Counted from the stretch's first letter, positions 8,215-18,137 are shown. The stretch is 64,000 nt of DNA from Advenella mandrilli (GCF_016595155.1 NZ_JAENGP010000008.1:62001-126000), one strand, 5' to 3'. Notes: generated by a model from the letters alone, not told the origin. Numbers and translations are program-made.

Positions 8215-9921
8215 TTATGCGGCATCCCGGGCATGCTTGACAAGTAGTTGAGCAGACACCACACCATTCCATTGGTTAGGTACCAGCTCATAAACCAGTT
8301 CGGCATACTCGGGCAGGGCTTCCTGCTGGTTGAACCAGATGGCATCATACAGAATCTGGTTGCGTTCAACCTTTAATTTAAGGTGCTTGTCTTTGAGCAG
8401 GCGCTGGTTGCGAATGCGGTAAACATCCCTGAACAGCGGGGCGGGAAAACCGGCACCCCAGACCTGGTTTTGCAGCAGCAGGGCAGTTTCAGCCGTGGCA
8501 TACATGGGCTCTAATGAGCCGTCTGTTTCAAGCAGGGGTTCAAAACTGCTGCTGCCGGTCATTTCCTGTACCGCTTCATTAAAGGCACTTGCAAAGGTTT
8601 CAAAATGCGCTGTTTTAAGAGAAAGTCCGGCTGCCATGGCGTGGCCGCCAAACTTGAGGATCATGCCGGGGTGACGCTTGGACACCAGATCAAGTGCGTC
8701 ACGCAGGTGCAGTTCGGGGACAGAACGGCCCGATCCGCGTAATTCATCATTATCGGCAGGCGCAAAGGCCAGGGTGGGTTTCCAGAATTTTTCTTTCAGG
8801 CGGGAAGCCACAATGCCAACCACCCCCTGGTGCCATCCTTCGTTGAAGACACAGATACTGGCGGATTGGCTGTTTTCAGGGGACGCTAGCGTGGCCAGGG
8901 CCTGCTCACTCATTTCATGCTCTATAGAGCGGCGTTGCTGATTGATCTCATCAAGTTGCCGGGCCAAATGCAGGGCTTCGGTTTCATCATCGGTCACCAG
9001 GCAGCGTATGCCCAGGCTCATGTCCGCCAGACGACCAGCAGCATTGATGCGAGGGCCAATTTTGAAACCCAGGTCAGTGGCACTGGCTTCCTGGAAATTG
9101 CCACCGGCAACCATGAAAAGCGCCTTGATGCCGGGTTGCAAGTGGCCCTTGCGGATTTTGTTCAGCCCCTGGGTAACCAGCAAGCGGTTATTGCTGTCTA
9201 AGCGGACGACGTCGGCCACGGTGCCCAGGGCCAGCAGGTCGGCAAGGTTATCAATCCTTGGCCCGCCGTTGGGGTCAAAGTGCCCGCGTTTGCGCATTTG
9301 CGCACGCAGGGCCAGCATGACATAGAAAATAACCCCTACACCGGCCAGGTTCTTGGAGGGGAACGTGCAGCCGGGCTTGTTGGGATTGACGATACACAGG
9401 GCATCAGGCAGGGTGTCACCGGGCAAGTGGTGGTCGGTCACAATAACATCAATGCCTTCCTCCCGGGCCGCCTGTACACCGTCAACACTGGCAATGCCGT
9501 TATCAACGGTAATCAGGATGTCGGGTTTACCATTGGGGTGCTGGCAGGCCAGGCTAACCACGGCCGGCGATAAGCCATAGCCGGTTTCAAAGCGGTTGGG
9601 TACCAGGAAATCAATATCGGCCCCCATTTGGCGCAGGGCACGAATGCCTACTGCACAGGCCGTGGCGCCATCACAATCATAGTCGGCAATAATCAGGAGT
9701 TTTTTTCTTTGCTCGATGGCATCGGCCAGCAGGCTGGCGGCCTGGTTAACTTCGGAAAGCAGGGAAGGGGCCAGCATGTTTTGCCATTGTGGCTGTGTTT
9801 GTGCAGGATCATTCACCCCGCGTGAAGCCCAAAGACGGGCCAGAAGGGCGTGAATGCCCGCGTTTTCCAATTCTTGCTGAAAACCGGGGTTTTGCTCCCG
9901 ATCACTTATTTTTATTGACAC
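8215..9921 (-). CDS. recJ: single-stranded-DNA-specific 5'-3' exonuclease RecJ
   Basis: RecJ degrades single-stranded DNA 5' to 3' in recombination and repair. The DHH-family motifs are clear: ADYDCDGATA (motif I), VTDHHLPG (the DHH motif), and the C-terminal DHHA1-like part with FGGHAMAAGL. The chosen GTG start at 9921 has a strong SD (GGAAGG), overlaps the end of the upstream gene by ten bases and gives 568 residues. ATG at 9936 or 9963 is possible but lies further into that gene. The order rpfE-like, recJ, prfB, lysS matches the cluster known from Xanthomonas. Confidence 0.95.
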   Translation of the reverse strand: MSIKISDREQNPGFQQELENAGIHALLARLWASRGVNDPAQTQPQWQNMLAPSLLSEVNQAASLLADAIEQRKKLLIIADYDCDGATACAVGIRALRQMGADIDFLVPNRFETGYGLSPAVVSLACQHPNGKPDILITVDNGIASVDGVQAAREEGIDVIVTDHHLPGDTLPDALCIVNPNKPGCTFPSKNLAGVGVIFYVMLALRAQMRKRGHFDPNGGPRIDNLADLLALGTVADVVRLDSNNRLLVTQGLNKIRKGHLQPGIKALFMVAGGNFQEASATDLGFKIGPRINAAGRLADMSLGIRCLVTDDETEALHLARQLDEINQQRRSIEHEMSEQALATLASPENSQSASICVFNEGWHQGVVGIVASRLKEKFWKPTLAFAPADNDELRGSGRSVPELHLRDALDLVSKRHPGMILKFGGHAMAAGLSLKTAHFETFASAFNEAVQEMTGSSSFEPLLETDGSLEPMYATAETALLLQNQVWGAGFPAPLFRDVYRIRNQRLLKDKHLKLKVERNQILYDAIWFNQQEALPEYAELVYELVPNQWNGVVSAQLLVKHARDAA

Positions 9922-10844
9922 CACCAGTCCTTCCATTTGTGATTGCGATTTAACAGTTTGCACAGCCAGGCGGGCATGGCGTCCGCCGATACAACAACCA
10001 GCCGATCATAACCGGTCAAAATAAGATTGCCGTTTTTATTGGCCGGCAAGGCGCTAAAAACATCCTGTTCAAGATTGGCCAGAATGGCCAGCCATTGCCC
10101 CCAATCCTGCTTGCGGTGAGCCACTTCAAGTTGCTGAAGGATGCGTGGCGGGTTGGCGGTGGGCGCTGGCTGCAATTGTGCAGGCGTGGCACCGCCAAAG
10201 ACCCAGGCGCCATTAATAAGGGGCAGGTTTGCTTGCCGGCGTGCCAGGTTGACCGGATGTTCATGCCATTCTACCTGTAGTGCATTAATTAGTTTGCGCA
10301 GTGGGCGGCTGGCGGTATCTTGCGGCCACCAGTCGTAAACAAACCGGCTGGCGATAAGATTGGGACTTAATGAGGGCAATACCATGTCGGGGGGAATTTC
10401 AATGTGCCAGCGCTGCGTATCAAATTGCAGTAATTTGAAAGGGCTCTCGGAAAAAACAACCTGTGCACTTTCAAATAATGCTAAGCTTTCCGATTCTGAT
10501 ATGACCAGATCATCGGCCGTGAGTAAAGTGGCATTGGCTGCGCCTAGTGCGATATGTGCCAGTTCCAGCAACCAGACAGGTTGATCCCGGTTGTACTGAC
10601 GGGGGGCATAAAGCGGACCAAGGCCAGCGGCATAATTTTGCTGTCCAGCCGGTGTAAATTGTCGATGTGCCAATTGCCAGTATTCAAAAGGGGTGCAGCC
10701 GGTTTCACCAGGATCCAGCAAATGCACGGTTCCCTTGCTGTTTTCCAGCTTTTGGAACAGGCTTGGCGCGGCTTTGGCCGCCTGGCTGGCCAGTTCGGCA
10801 GCAATCGATGAGTGGGGAAGTATCCCTGAAATAACAATATCCAT
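9912..10844 (-). CDS. RpfE-like regulatory/hypothetical protein
   Basis: This soluble protein of about 310 residues has no recognised catalytic motif. It has many Trp and Pro residues, a conserved-looking WLLELAHI segment and the C-terminal ending WKDWWCQ. In Xanthomonas the gene beside recJ, prfB and lysS is rpfE, whose product is usually described only as a regulatory protein; the neighbourhood here is the same. I prefer the ATG at 10844, where the product begins MDIVISGILP, to the upstream ATG at 10871, which lies eight bases from the divergent lolC start. Neither has a clear SD. The name rests on gene order plus general resemblance. Confidence 0.5.
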   Translation of the reverse strand: MDIVISGILPHSSIAAELASQAAKAAPSLFQKLENSKGTVHLLDPGETGCTPFEYWQLAHRQFTPAGQQNYAAGLGPLYAPRQYNRDQPVWLLELAHIALGAANATLLTADDLVISESESLALFESAQVVFSESPFKLLQFDTQRWHIEIPPDMVLPSLSPNLIASRFVYDWWPQDTASRPLRKLINALQVEWHEHPVNLARRQANLPLINGAWVFGGATPAQLQPAPTANPPRILQQLEVAHRKQDWGQWLAILANLEQDVFSALPANKNGNLILTGYDRLVVVSADAMPAWLCKLLNRNHKWKDWWCQ

Positions 10845-10879
10845 GTTGGAATTGTAATCTTTGTGAATCATTTACGCTT

Positions 10880-12157
10880 GTGAAAATACCTTACGAACTA
10901 TGGATTGGTTCCCGCTATGCGGGATTGACAAGAGCAAAAGGGCGAGGAAAAAATCGCGACCGCTTTGTTTCTTTCATTGCGGGCAGCTCGATGGCAGGTA
11001 TTGCGCTGGGGGTTGCCGCTCTTATTATTGTCATGTCCGTGATGAACGGCTTCCAGGTGGATGTACGCGATCGCATGCTGTCGGTGCTGCCACATATTCA
11101 ATTATTCAACCCGCAGGTTGATGCGCTTAGCGCCCTGGAAGACTGGCAAAGCCTGGCTACCGAGGCTGAAAAAAATCCTGATGTTGTGGGCGCTTCCGCT
11201 TTTGTGGCCTCTTCAGGCATGCTGGCGCGTGGCAATGTGCTGAAAGGGGTGGAAATTCGCGGTCTTGATCCGGCCAATGAAGGCAAGGTGTCTGAGTTGC
11301 CCGATCAAATCATCCGGGGTTCCCTGGATTCGCTGCAACCCGGTACTTTCAATATGGTGATTGGCCAGACGCTGGCCAATCATATGGGGGTGAATGTGGG
11401 TGATACCCTGTTAGTGATGTCTCCGCAGGGGTCCATCAACCCGGCCGGTTTTACACCTCGCATGCGGCAATTCACCATTTCCGGCATTTTTTCTTCCGGC
11501 CATTATGAATATGATTCCAGCCTGGCCTTTATTGCCGCCCGCGATGGTGCGGTGCTGTTTCGTAATATGGGGCTGGCAGGTGTCAGGCTAAAAGTCAAGG
11601 ATATGCTAGAGGCCCCGGAAGTGGCCAATCAATTAATGTTCAGCTTGCCTCAAGGTATTGTGGCCCGTGACTGGACGCAAGATAACCGGACCTGGTTTGC
11701 CGCGGTTAAGACAGAAAAGAAAATGATGTTCCTGATTCTGGCGCTAATTATTGCCGTGGCCGCCTTTAACCTGCTGTCTTCGCTGGTCATGGCGGTTAAA
11801 GACAAACAATCGGATATTGCCATCCTCAGGACACTGGGTGCGAGTCCGGCAGAAGTGGCCCGAATATTCCTGGTACAGGGCTCTTTAATTGGTATTGTCG
11901 GTACTTTTATGGGCGTGTTCCTGGGGTGCCTGGTTGCCTACAATATTGATGTCATCATTCCGTTTATAGAAAACCTTTTCGGGATTCATTTCCTTGACCC
12001 CAGTATTTATTTTGTCAGCCAGTTGCCGTCCCATCCGGAAGTTAGCGATATTACCGCAGTGGGCTTGACGTCCCTGGTGCTTTCCGTACTGGCTACCCTG
12101 TATCCCAGCTGGCGGGCCTCCCGTTTGCAACCTGCCGAGGTATTGCGCCATGACTAA
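10880..12157 (+). CDS. lolC: lipoprotein-releasing ABC transporter permease LolC/LolE
   Basis: This inner-membrane permease extracts outer-membrane lipoproteins for transfer to LolA. The 425-residue product starts (GTG) with the family signature KIPYELWIGSRYAG, then the first membrane segment (SSMAGIALGVAALIIVMSV). A large periplasmic domain follows (about residues 50-270), then three membrane segments in the FtsX-like C-terminal half. AILRTLGASPAEV is the cytoplasmic coupling segment typical of LolC/E. Only one LolC/E-type gene lies beside lolD, so it may act as a homodimer or with a partner elsewhere. The start has no obvious SD but agrees with the family N-terminus. It overlaps lolD by eight bases. 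Confidence 0.93.
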   Translation: MKIPYELWIGSRYAGLTRAKGRGKNRDRFVSFIAGSSMAGIALGVAALIIVMSVMNGFQVDVRDRMLSVLPHIQLFNPQVDALSALEDWQSLATEAEKNPDVVGASAFVASSGMLARGNVLKGVEIRGLDPANEGKVSELPDQIIRGSLDSLQPGTFNMVIGQTLANHMGVNVGDTLLVMSPQGSINPAGFTPRMRQFTISGIFSSGHYEYDSSLAFIAARDGAVLFRNMGLAGVRLKVKDMLEAPEVANQLMFSLPQGIVARDWTQDNRTWFAAVKTEKKMMFLILALIIAVAAFNLLSSLVMAVKDKQSDIAILRTLGASPAEVARIFLVQGSLIGIVGTFMGVFLGCLVAYNIDVIIPFIENLFGIHFLDPSIYFVSQLPSHPEVSDITAVGLTSLVLSVLATLYPSWRASRLQPAEVLRHD

Positions 12158-12854
12158 TGAAAAAAAATATGCCTTGCAGGCAAAGTCTATTGTTAAATAT
12201 TATGAAGACGGCAATACTCGGCTGGATATCCTGAAGGGCATAGACCTGGATGTAGAGCAAGGTGAAATGGTCGCTATTATTGGGGCTTCCGGTTCTGGTA
12301 AAAGCACCTTGTTGCATACCCTGGGCCTGCTTGATGAACCCACTTCCGGAGAAGTGCTGGTGAACGGAGCCCGTACAGCCGGATTGTCCGAAAAGCAACG
12401 CAGCCATATTCGTAATGAAAGCCTGGGGTTTGTGTACCAGTTTCACCATTTGTTGCCCGAATTCAGTGCGCTGGATAACGTAGCCATGCCCTTGATTGTC
12501 AGGCGGATGGATCGCGCCAAGGCACGTAAAATGGCAGAGCAGGTGTTGGCCAAAGTAGGCCTGGCACAAAGGGTTACGCATAAACCCAGCCAGCTTTCTG
12601 GTGGTGAACGCCAGCGTGTAGCCCTGGCCCGTGCCTTGGTGGCCAACCCGGTATGTGTGCTGGCCGATGAACCCACCGGCAACCTTGACCGGGAAACAGC
12701 ACAGAACATGTTTTCTTTATTAAAATCAGTGAATAAGGAATTCAATACGGCATTTGTGATTGTGACCCATGACCCTAAACTGGCCGAACTGGCCGATCGT
12801 CAGCTGGTGATGGAAAAAGGCCTGCTGGATAGTAAAACCGATGTTCCCGTTTAA
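12150..12854 (+). CDS. lolD: lipoprotein-releasing ABC transporter ATPase LolD
   Basis: This 234-residue ATPase powers LolCDE. It has Walker A GASGSGKST, Q-loop VYQFHHLLPEFSALDNV, signature LSGGERQRVALARAL, Walker B VLADEPTGNLD and the switch histidine in VTHD. The LPEFSALDNV segment is typical of LolD rather than MacB-type ATPases. The gene overlaps lolC by eight bases (ATGACTAA), so the two are co-translated. A 90-base gap without a clear terminator follows, then tatD on the same strand. Confidence 0.95.
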   Translation: MTNEKKYALQAKSIVKYYEDGNTRLDILKGIDLDVEQGEMVAIIGASGSGKSTLLHTLGLLDEPTSGEVLVNGARTAGLSEKQRSHIRNESLGFVYQFHHLLPEFSALDNVAMPLIVRRMDRAKARKMAEQVLAKVGLAQRVTHKPSQLSGGERQRVALARALVANPVCVLADEPTGNLDRETAQNMFSLLKSVNKEFNTAFVIVTHDPKLAELADRQLVMEKGLLDSKTDVPV

Positions 12855-12944
12855 TCATTCATTTGCCCGACATTTGTCTAACGTTTAATGCAGGGTGTGC
12901 ATACAGGGATTCATTGTTTACCCTGGGTATAAACAGGAGTAGTC

Positions 12945-13745
12945 ATGCTCATTGATACACATTGCCACCTGGATGCGGCTGAGTTTGATCATGACCGCGA
13001 CGAAGTGATTGCTGATGCCCATGCGCAAGGGGTCAACATCATGGTGATTCCGGCCGTGGAACAAAGCAATTTTGCCACTGTAAAGAAGCTGGCTCATCGC
13101 ATCGAGGGTGGCTTTTATGCATTGGGCATTCATCCCATGTATGTGCATAAAGCGCAAGATAAAGACCTGGGCTTGCTGGAGCAGGAAATCGCCCGTTCCA
13201 TCAATGACCCGCGCTTTGTCGGGGTGGGTGAAATCGGACTGGATTTTTTTGTGACCGACATTGCCAGCGGCAAGCCCCGTGAACGGCAGGAGTATTTTTA
13301 TTCGGCCCAGTTAAGCCTGGCGAAACAATTCAATTTGCCGGTGATTTTGCATGTGCGCAAATCACAGGACACACTGCTTAAGTATTTGCGCCGGTTTTCT
13401 TTGTCTGGCGGTATCGCCCATGCCTTTAATGGCAGTTTCCAACAGGCCCAGGCATTTATTGATTTGGGCTTTGCCTTGGGGCTAGGGGGCGCCATGACCT
13501 ATACCCGTTCTTTGCAAATACGTCGCCTGGCCAGTGAACTGGATCTTTCTAATCTGGTGCTTGAAACCGATTCTCCAGATATCCCGCCCGCTTGGTTGCA
13601 CGAACCCAACCGGCGTAACACCCCCGGCCAAATTTTCCGTATTGCTCAAGAACTGGCTGTATTAAGGCAGGAAAGCCTTGAAACCATCAGCCAAAGTACG
13701 GCCAACAATGCCAAACGGGTTTTGCCACGGATGATATTGTCCTGA
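12945..13745 (+). CDS. tatD: TatD-family metal-dependent deoxyribonuclease
   Basis: The 266-residue TIM-barrel hydrolase begins MLIDTHCHLD, where the HxH pair is the metal site. It continues with GEIGLDFF, which holds the bridging glutamate, and HVRK. LETDSPDIPP near residue 205 carries the catalytic aspartate. TatD enzymes are 3'-5' DNA exonucleases implicated in DNA repair and turnover; substrates of individual paralogues (TatD, YcfH, YjjV) are not separable by eye. A good SD (CAGGAG) precedes the ATG. It probably shares the lolCD transcript or has its own promoter in the 90-base gap. Confidence 0.9.
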   Translation: MLIDTHCHLDAAEFDHDRDEVIADAHAQGVNIMVIPAVEQSNFATVKKLAHRIEGGFYALGIHPMYVHKAQDKDLGLLEQEIARSINDPRFVGVGEIGLDFFVTDIASGKPRERQEYFYSAQLSLAKQFNLPVILHVRKSQDTLLKYLRRFSLSGGIAHAFNGSFQQAQAFIDLGFALGLGGAMTYTRSLQIRRLASELDLSNLVLETDSPDIPPAWLHEPNRRNTPGQIFRIAQELAVLRQESLETISQSTANNAKRVLPRMILS

Positions 13746-13805
13746 AAAGGATTTTTAGCTTGCCCACTTGATTAGAATCTGCTTTTCAGCAGCAGAAAGA
13801 AGATC

Positions 13806-16277
13806 ATGCGGGTTTACTGGATTTGTCTGGCTGGCGCTTGCCTGGGTATTGCCTGTATTCAGTTATTGCCAGACCTGCCCTCATTAACAATTATTGGTTT
13901 ATGGGCAGGTTTGATGCTGGCCGGGTGGCTGTGTTTATGGTCCGTCAAATTGCCGGCGCTTAAAACCATTATTATTGGGCTGTTATGCGTTTTGCTGGGC
14001 ATGGCTTACGCTACCTATAGGGCGCAGCTGCGGCTGGATGACAGCCTTTCAACCATTCACGAAAATAAAACAAGCCGGGTAATTTTGCAGGTTGCCGAAA
14101 TTGCCCTATACGGGCCAGACTATGTGCAGTTCAAGGCCGAGGTGCAGGACAGTTTTTCTTTACAGGGCATTCCAAAACACATACAGGTACGGTGGCAGCT
14201 TGGGAAATGGCCGGGTCTTTATGGCAAACCCATAGACATCAAAAATAAACTGCCGCTGATCAGACCAGGCCAGCTGTGGGAGATGTCTTTAAAGCTTAAA
14301 CGCGTGCATGGCGCCATGAACCCCAATGGTTTTGATTTTGAAACCCATGCCTTTGCCAATAACATTAGAGCCATAGGGGCGGTAAAGGGGCAGCCCAGGC
14401 TGTTGGCTGATGAACCGTTCAGCAGTTTCCGTATGGCGGTTGAACGGGGGCGGGACCAGGTCCGTACTGCCATGTTGCCTTACTTGAAAGATAAACGTTA
14501 TGGCCCCGTCATGATGGCCCTTGTCATGGGAGACCAGAACGGGATTGCCCAGGATGACTGGAAACTGTTCAACCTTTCGGGCATTACGCATCTGGTTTCC
14601 ATTAGCGGGTCTCACATTACGATGCTGGCCGTATTAGGCAATTTCCTGGTTTTATGGTTGGGTAAAAAATTCAGGTTTAAAGGAAAGTTGCTGTCAGACC
14701 ATCGTTCTGTTCATGTACTGGCCGCTTTTGCCGGCTTGCTGATTGCCTGGGCTTATTGCCTGCTGGCGGGCTGGGGCGTGCCGGCGCAAAGAACATTGCT
14801 TATGCTGGCCATTGGTTATGGCCTGATCCTGTTCCGCCTGCGAATGCCTATTTTTTTTATCCTCTTGCTGGCCTGTTTGGGGGTTTTGTTGCTGGACCCT
14901 TGGGCCATGCTGTCCAGCGGTTTTTGGTTGTCTTTCTCTGCCGTGGCCGTGTTAGTCTGGCTGGGACGGCATCATGCGCAGCAGGGGCAGGGTAATGCGC
15001 AAAACAAGGGCAGAAAAACATTATCGGTCTTTGCATTGGCGGCAAAATTTCAATTAATGATTACACTGGCACTGGCACCATTTTTAATCTTGCTTTTCAG
15101 CCAGTTTTCACTGGTATCACCCTTAGTGAACGCCTATGCTATCCCCTTGGTCGGCTGGGTCATTACACCGCTTTCCTTGCTGTTTGCCTTGCTGGCCCTG
15201 TTAAATTTACATATGCCATCCATACAGGGTCTGGGTAATCTTGCGCATGGCATATTGCAATGGGTGCTTGATCTAACCCAGTGGTTTGCCCAACTGCCAT
15301 GGGCCAGTGTCTATATTGCCACCCCCGGTTTATGGGGGTTGTTGCTGGCCCTGGCGGGCGTTTTTATTGTGTGCCAGGCCAAAGGGCTGCCTTATAAAAA
15401 CCTGGCCTGGTGTTTCATGGTGCCGGTTTTCCTGGGGAAAACCGATCGACCCTTGCCCGGTTACTGGAACTTGATTGCTTTGGACGTGGGGCAGGGCACT
15501 GCGGTGGTGGTGTTAACGCAAAAGCATGCCGTGCTGTTTGATGCCGGACCCAGAACAAGCCATGCCAATGAGGCAGGAAGCCGGGTCATATTGCCTTATT
15601 TGCGATCGGTGGGGGTAAAGCGGCTTGATGCCCTGGTGGTATCCCATTCTGACGTGGATCATGCCGGTGGTTTTGCCGAAGTGATTGCCGGCATCCATAC
15701 CGGTATGGCGTATGGGTCATTCGGGCTTGACCGGTTTCTGGCTGAAGAAGAAAAACGGCTGGATCGTGAATATGCCTTGCTTAACAGGGACTTGGCTTAT
15801 CTGCCTTGTGGGCAGGGGCAGGCGTTTAGCTTTGATGGGGTTAGTTTTACCTTCCTGAATAGTGGGCAACTGCCTTTACCAGACAAAAGCGGCAATGAAC
15901 AAAGTTGTGTATTGCATGTACAGGGCAGTCAGCACAGCGCATTGCTAAGTGGTGATATTCATGTTGAGCAGGAAATTGACCTGGTTCAACAGGGGCTGGA
16001 AAAGGTCAATGTGGCAGTGGCACCGCATCACGGTGCCAATACCTCCTCTTCACTGGCGCTGGTTCAGGCCCTGAAAGCCGATCATGCGATTGTCCAGAAC
16101 GGCTACCTGAACCGTTACGGCCATCCACACAGGCAGGTACAGCAACGTTGGGAAAACGCTGGCAGTGTTTTCTGGCGTACCGACAGGCATGGCGCCATTA
16201 CCGTGCGTTCTTCAATACAGGGATTAATCCTGCTGGCCGCACGCCCTGCAACAAAACGCTATTGGCATGCCCGCTAA
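13806..16277 (+). CDS. comEC: ComEC/Rec2 DNA-uptake channel protein
   Basis: The 823-residue product has the full three-part ComEC layout. An N-terminal membrane pair and OB-like DUF4131 segment (about 1-190) come first. The polytopic Competence domain (about 215-510) starts at GDQNGIAQDDWKLFNLSGI and THLVSISGSH. The C-terminal metallo-beta-lactamase domain (about 560-800) has HSDVDHAGG and PHHGANTSSS metal-binding motifs. In naturally competent bacteria it forms the inner-membrane channel for single-stranded DNA; the C-terminal domain may degrade the non-transported strand. The gene is intact, so competence is possible, but no other com genes are in the window. SD AAGAAG precedes the ATG. 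Confidence 0.93.
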   Translation: MRVYWICLAGACLGIACIQLLPDLPSLTIIGLWAGLMLAGWLCLWSVKLPALKTIIIGLLCVLLGMAYATYRAQLRLDDSLSTIHENKTSRVILQVAEIALYGPDYVQFKAEVQDSFSLQGIPKHIQVRWQLGKWPGLYGKPIDIKNKLPLIRPGQLWEMSLKLKRVHGAMNPNGFDFETHAFANNIRAIGAVKGQPRLLADEPFSSFRMAVERGRDQVRTAMLPYLKDKRYGPVMMALVMGDQNGIAQDDWKLFNLSGITHLVSISGSHITMLAVLGNFLVLWLGKKFRFKGKLLSDHRSVHVLAAFAGLLIAWAYCLLAGWGVPAQRTLLMLAIGYGLILFRLRMPIFFILLLACLGVLLLDPWAMLSSGFWLSFSAVAVLVWLGRHHAQQGQGNAQNKGRKTLSVFALAAKFQLMITLALAPFLILLFSQFSLVSPLVNAYAIPLVGWVITPLSLLFALLALLNLHMPSIQGLGNLAHGILQWVLDLTQWFAQLPWASVYIATPGLWGLLLALAGVFIVCQAKGLPYKNLAWCFMVPVFLGKTDRPLPGYWNLIALDVGQGTAVVVLTQKHAVLFDAGPRTSHANEAGSRVILPYLRSVGVKRLDALVVSHSDVDHAGGFAEVIAGIHTGMAYGSFGLDRFLAEEEKRLDREYALLNRDLAYLPCGQGQAFSFDGVSFTFLNSGQLPLPDKSGNEQSCVLHVQGSQHSALLSGDIHVEQEIDLVQQGLEKVNVAVAPHHGANTSSSLALVQALKADHAIVQNGYLNRYGHPHRQVQQRWENAGSVFWRTDRHGAITVRSSIQGLILLAARPATKRYWHAR

Positions 16278-16329
16278 GCTCGGCATATACTAGTGATAAG
16301 CATTATCTTGTAAACTTCGGAGGAAAATC

Positions 16330-17259
16330 ATGCAATCACCACGTTTGAATTATGTCAATTGCGTTAGTACGGCAGGCGTGCATCGCATGGCTTACTGGGA
16401 ATGGGGTGATCCTGACAACGACCGGATATTGCTGTGTGTTCATGGTTTAACCCGAACCGGACGAGACTTTGATGACATTGCCCTTGCCATGTCGGGTGAA
16501 TATCGGGTGGTTTGTCCCGATATTGTTGGCAGGGGAGCGTCTGACTTTTTGCTGAATCCGTCCCTGTATGCAGTGCCGCAGTATATGTCCGACATTTTTA
16601 CCTTGCTGGCACGCATTAACGGCAAAACCCTGGACTGGATCGGGACCTCTATGGGCGGCTTAATTGGTATGGTGTTTGCCGGACTGGTGCATAATGCAGA
16701 CCTTTATATTGGCAATCAGGAACCCCGTCATGAAGATATGCCGGGAAAAACCGGCTTGGCCCTGAACAAGCTGGTACTTAATGACGTAGGCCCCAAAATA
16801 GAGCTGGAATCCATTCGTCGCATTGGTACCTATGTAGGCCAGGCTTTAGTGTTTGAAAGCCTTGAAAACGCGGTAGAACATATGAAGATAAACGCGGCTT
16901 CTTTTGGTCCACTTAATGATCAGCAATGGCTTGCGTTTACAAAAAGTGTGATTAAATTCCAGGACAATGCCTGGAAAAGTCATTACGATGTAGGGATAGC
17001 CAAAACATTTAAAGAGCAGGAAAATGAAGGCGCACTTGCTGCGGCCGAAGCTTATTTATGGCGATCTTATAAAACTATTGATTGCCCCATTTTAATTTTG
17101 CGGGGCGAAAACTCCGATTTATTAAGTCGTGAAGCAGTTACCCAAATGCTGGAACAAAATAAAAACAGCCAAATGGTGGAAATTCCCCAGGTAGGCCATG
17201 CGCCTACGCTGATGCCCGATACGCAAATCCAGACGGTCCGTGAGTTTTTGCTTTCATAA
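16330..17259 (+). CDS. alpha/beta-fold hydrolase
   Basis: This 309-residue cytoplasmic hydrolase has the oxyanion-hole segment CVHGLTRTGRDFD, the nucleophile elbow GTSMGG (Ser near residue 109) and the catalytic histidine in VGHAPTLM near the C-terminus. Family members are esterases, lipases or dehalogenase-like enzymes; the substrate cannot be assigned. A strong SD (GGAGGAAAATC) precedes the ATG. It sits between comEC and a PHP-domain gene on the same strand with short gaps (52 and 26 bases), so it may be in one transcript. No signal peptide. Confidence 0.85.
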   Translation: MQSPRLNYVNCVSTAGVHRMAYWEWGDPDNDRILLCVHGLTRTGRDFDDIALAMSGEYRVVCPDIVGRGASDFLLNPSLYAVPQYMSDIFTLLARINGKTLDWIGTSMGGLIGMVFAGLVHNADLYIGNQEPRHEDMPGKTGLALNKLVLNDVGPKIELESIRRIGTYVGQALVFESLENAVEHMKINAASFGPLNDQQWLAFTKSVIKFQDNAWKSHYDVGIAKTFKEQENEGALAAAEAYLWRSYKTIDCPILILRGENSDLLSREAVTQMLEQNKNSQMVEIPQVGHAPTLMPDTQIQTVREFLLS

Positions 17260-17285
17260 AACATTTTTGCAGGTAGGAAAATATA

Positions 17286-18134
17286 ATGGATGGTTTGGTC
17301 AGATTAAACGTAGACCTGCATTGTCACTCAACCGTTTCAGATGGTGTGTTAAGCCCCACCGAAGTGGCCACGCGAGCAGCAGGCAATGGCGTAAATGTCT
17401 GGAGCCTGACTGATCACGATGAGGTGGGTGGTCAGCAAGAGGCCGCACAGGCAGCCAAAGAGCTTGGCATGACTTATATTCCGGGTATTGAAATTTCAGT
17501 AACCTGGGCAGCGCATACCTTGCATATTGTGGGCCTTGGCATAGACCCGGAAAACGAAGTCATGAATGCCGGCTTGAACCGGATTCGTGACGATCGAGAA
17601 GTGCGCGCACGGGAAATGGCAGACAAGCTGGCGCAATTTGGCATTATGGATGCCTACGAAGGGGCCTTGAAATATGCGGATAACCCCAACTTGCTTAGCC
17701 GGACGCACTTTGCCCGTTATATTGTAGAAACCGGTCATTGCAAAAGTATGCAAGAGGTTTTTGACAAGTACCTGGGCGATGGCAAGCCGGGTTATGTAGC
17801 GGGTGATTGGGCAGGGCTTGAAGAAGCCATTAACTGGATTAAGCATTCGGGCGGGATTGCCGTCATTGCCCATCCGGGCAGGTATAAATATTCCCGCAAT
17901 GAATTCAGCACCCTGTTTAAAACGTTTAAACTAATGGGGGGCAGAGGCATAGAAGTGGTGACGGGCTCCCATACGGTTGACCAATACCACCAGTACGCCC
18001 ATATTGCCCGGCAATACGGTTTTTTAGCGTCGTGTGGCTCTGATTTTCACAGCCCCTCTGAAAGCAAGATGGACCTTGGTAAGCTTCCCCCTTTGCCAAG
18101 TGGCCTTACCCCCATCTGGGAGGAATTAATTTAA
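17286..18134 (+). CDS. rnm: PHP-domain phosphoesterase, RNase AM (YciV/TrpH)-like
   Basis: The 282-residue product has the PHP metal motifs NVDLHCHSTVSDG at the N-terminus, LTDHDEVGG, GIEISV, AHPGRYK and CGSDFHSPSE near the C-terminus. Length and motif spacing match the YciV/TrpH family. In E. coli this family acts as a 5'-3' exoribonuclease that trims 5' ends of 5S and 23S rRNA and degrades short oligonucleotides. SD AGGTAGGA precedes the ATG. It ends three bases before greB, indicating co-transcription with a transcription factor gene. Confidence 0.85.
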   Translation: MDGLVRLNVDLHCHSTVSDGVLSPTEVATRAAGNGVNVWSLTDHDEVGGQQEAAQAAKELGMTYIPGIEISVTWAAHTLHIVGLGIDPENEVMNAGLNRIRDDREVRAREMADKLAQFGIMDAYEGALKYADNPNLLSRTHFARYIVETGHCKSMQEVFDKYLGDGKPGYVAGDWAGLEEAINWIKHSGGIAVIAHPGRYKYSRNEFSTLFKTFKLMGGRGIEVVTGSHTVDQYHQYAHIARQYGFLASCGSDFHSPSESKMDLGKLPPLPSGLTPIWEELI

Positions 18135-18137
18135 ATC

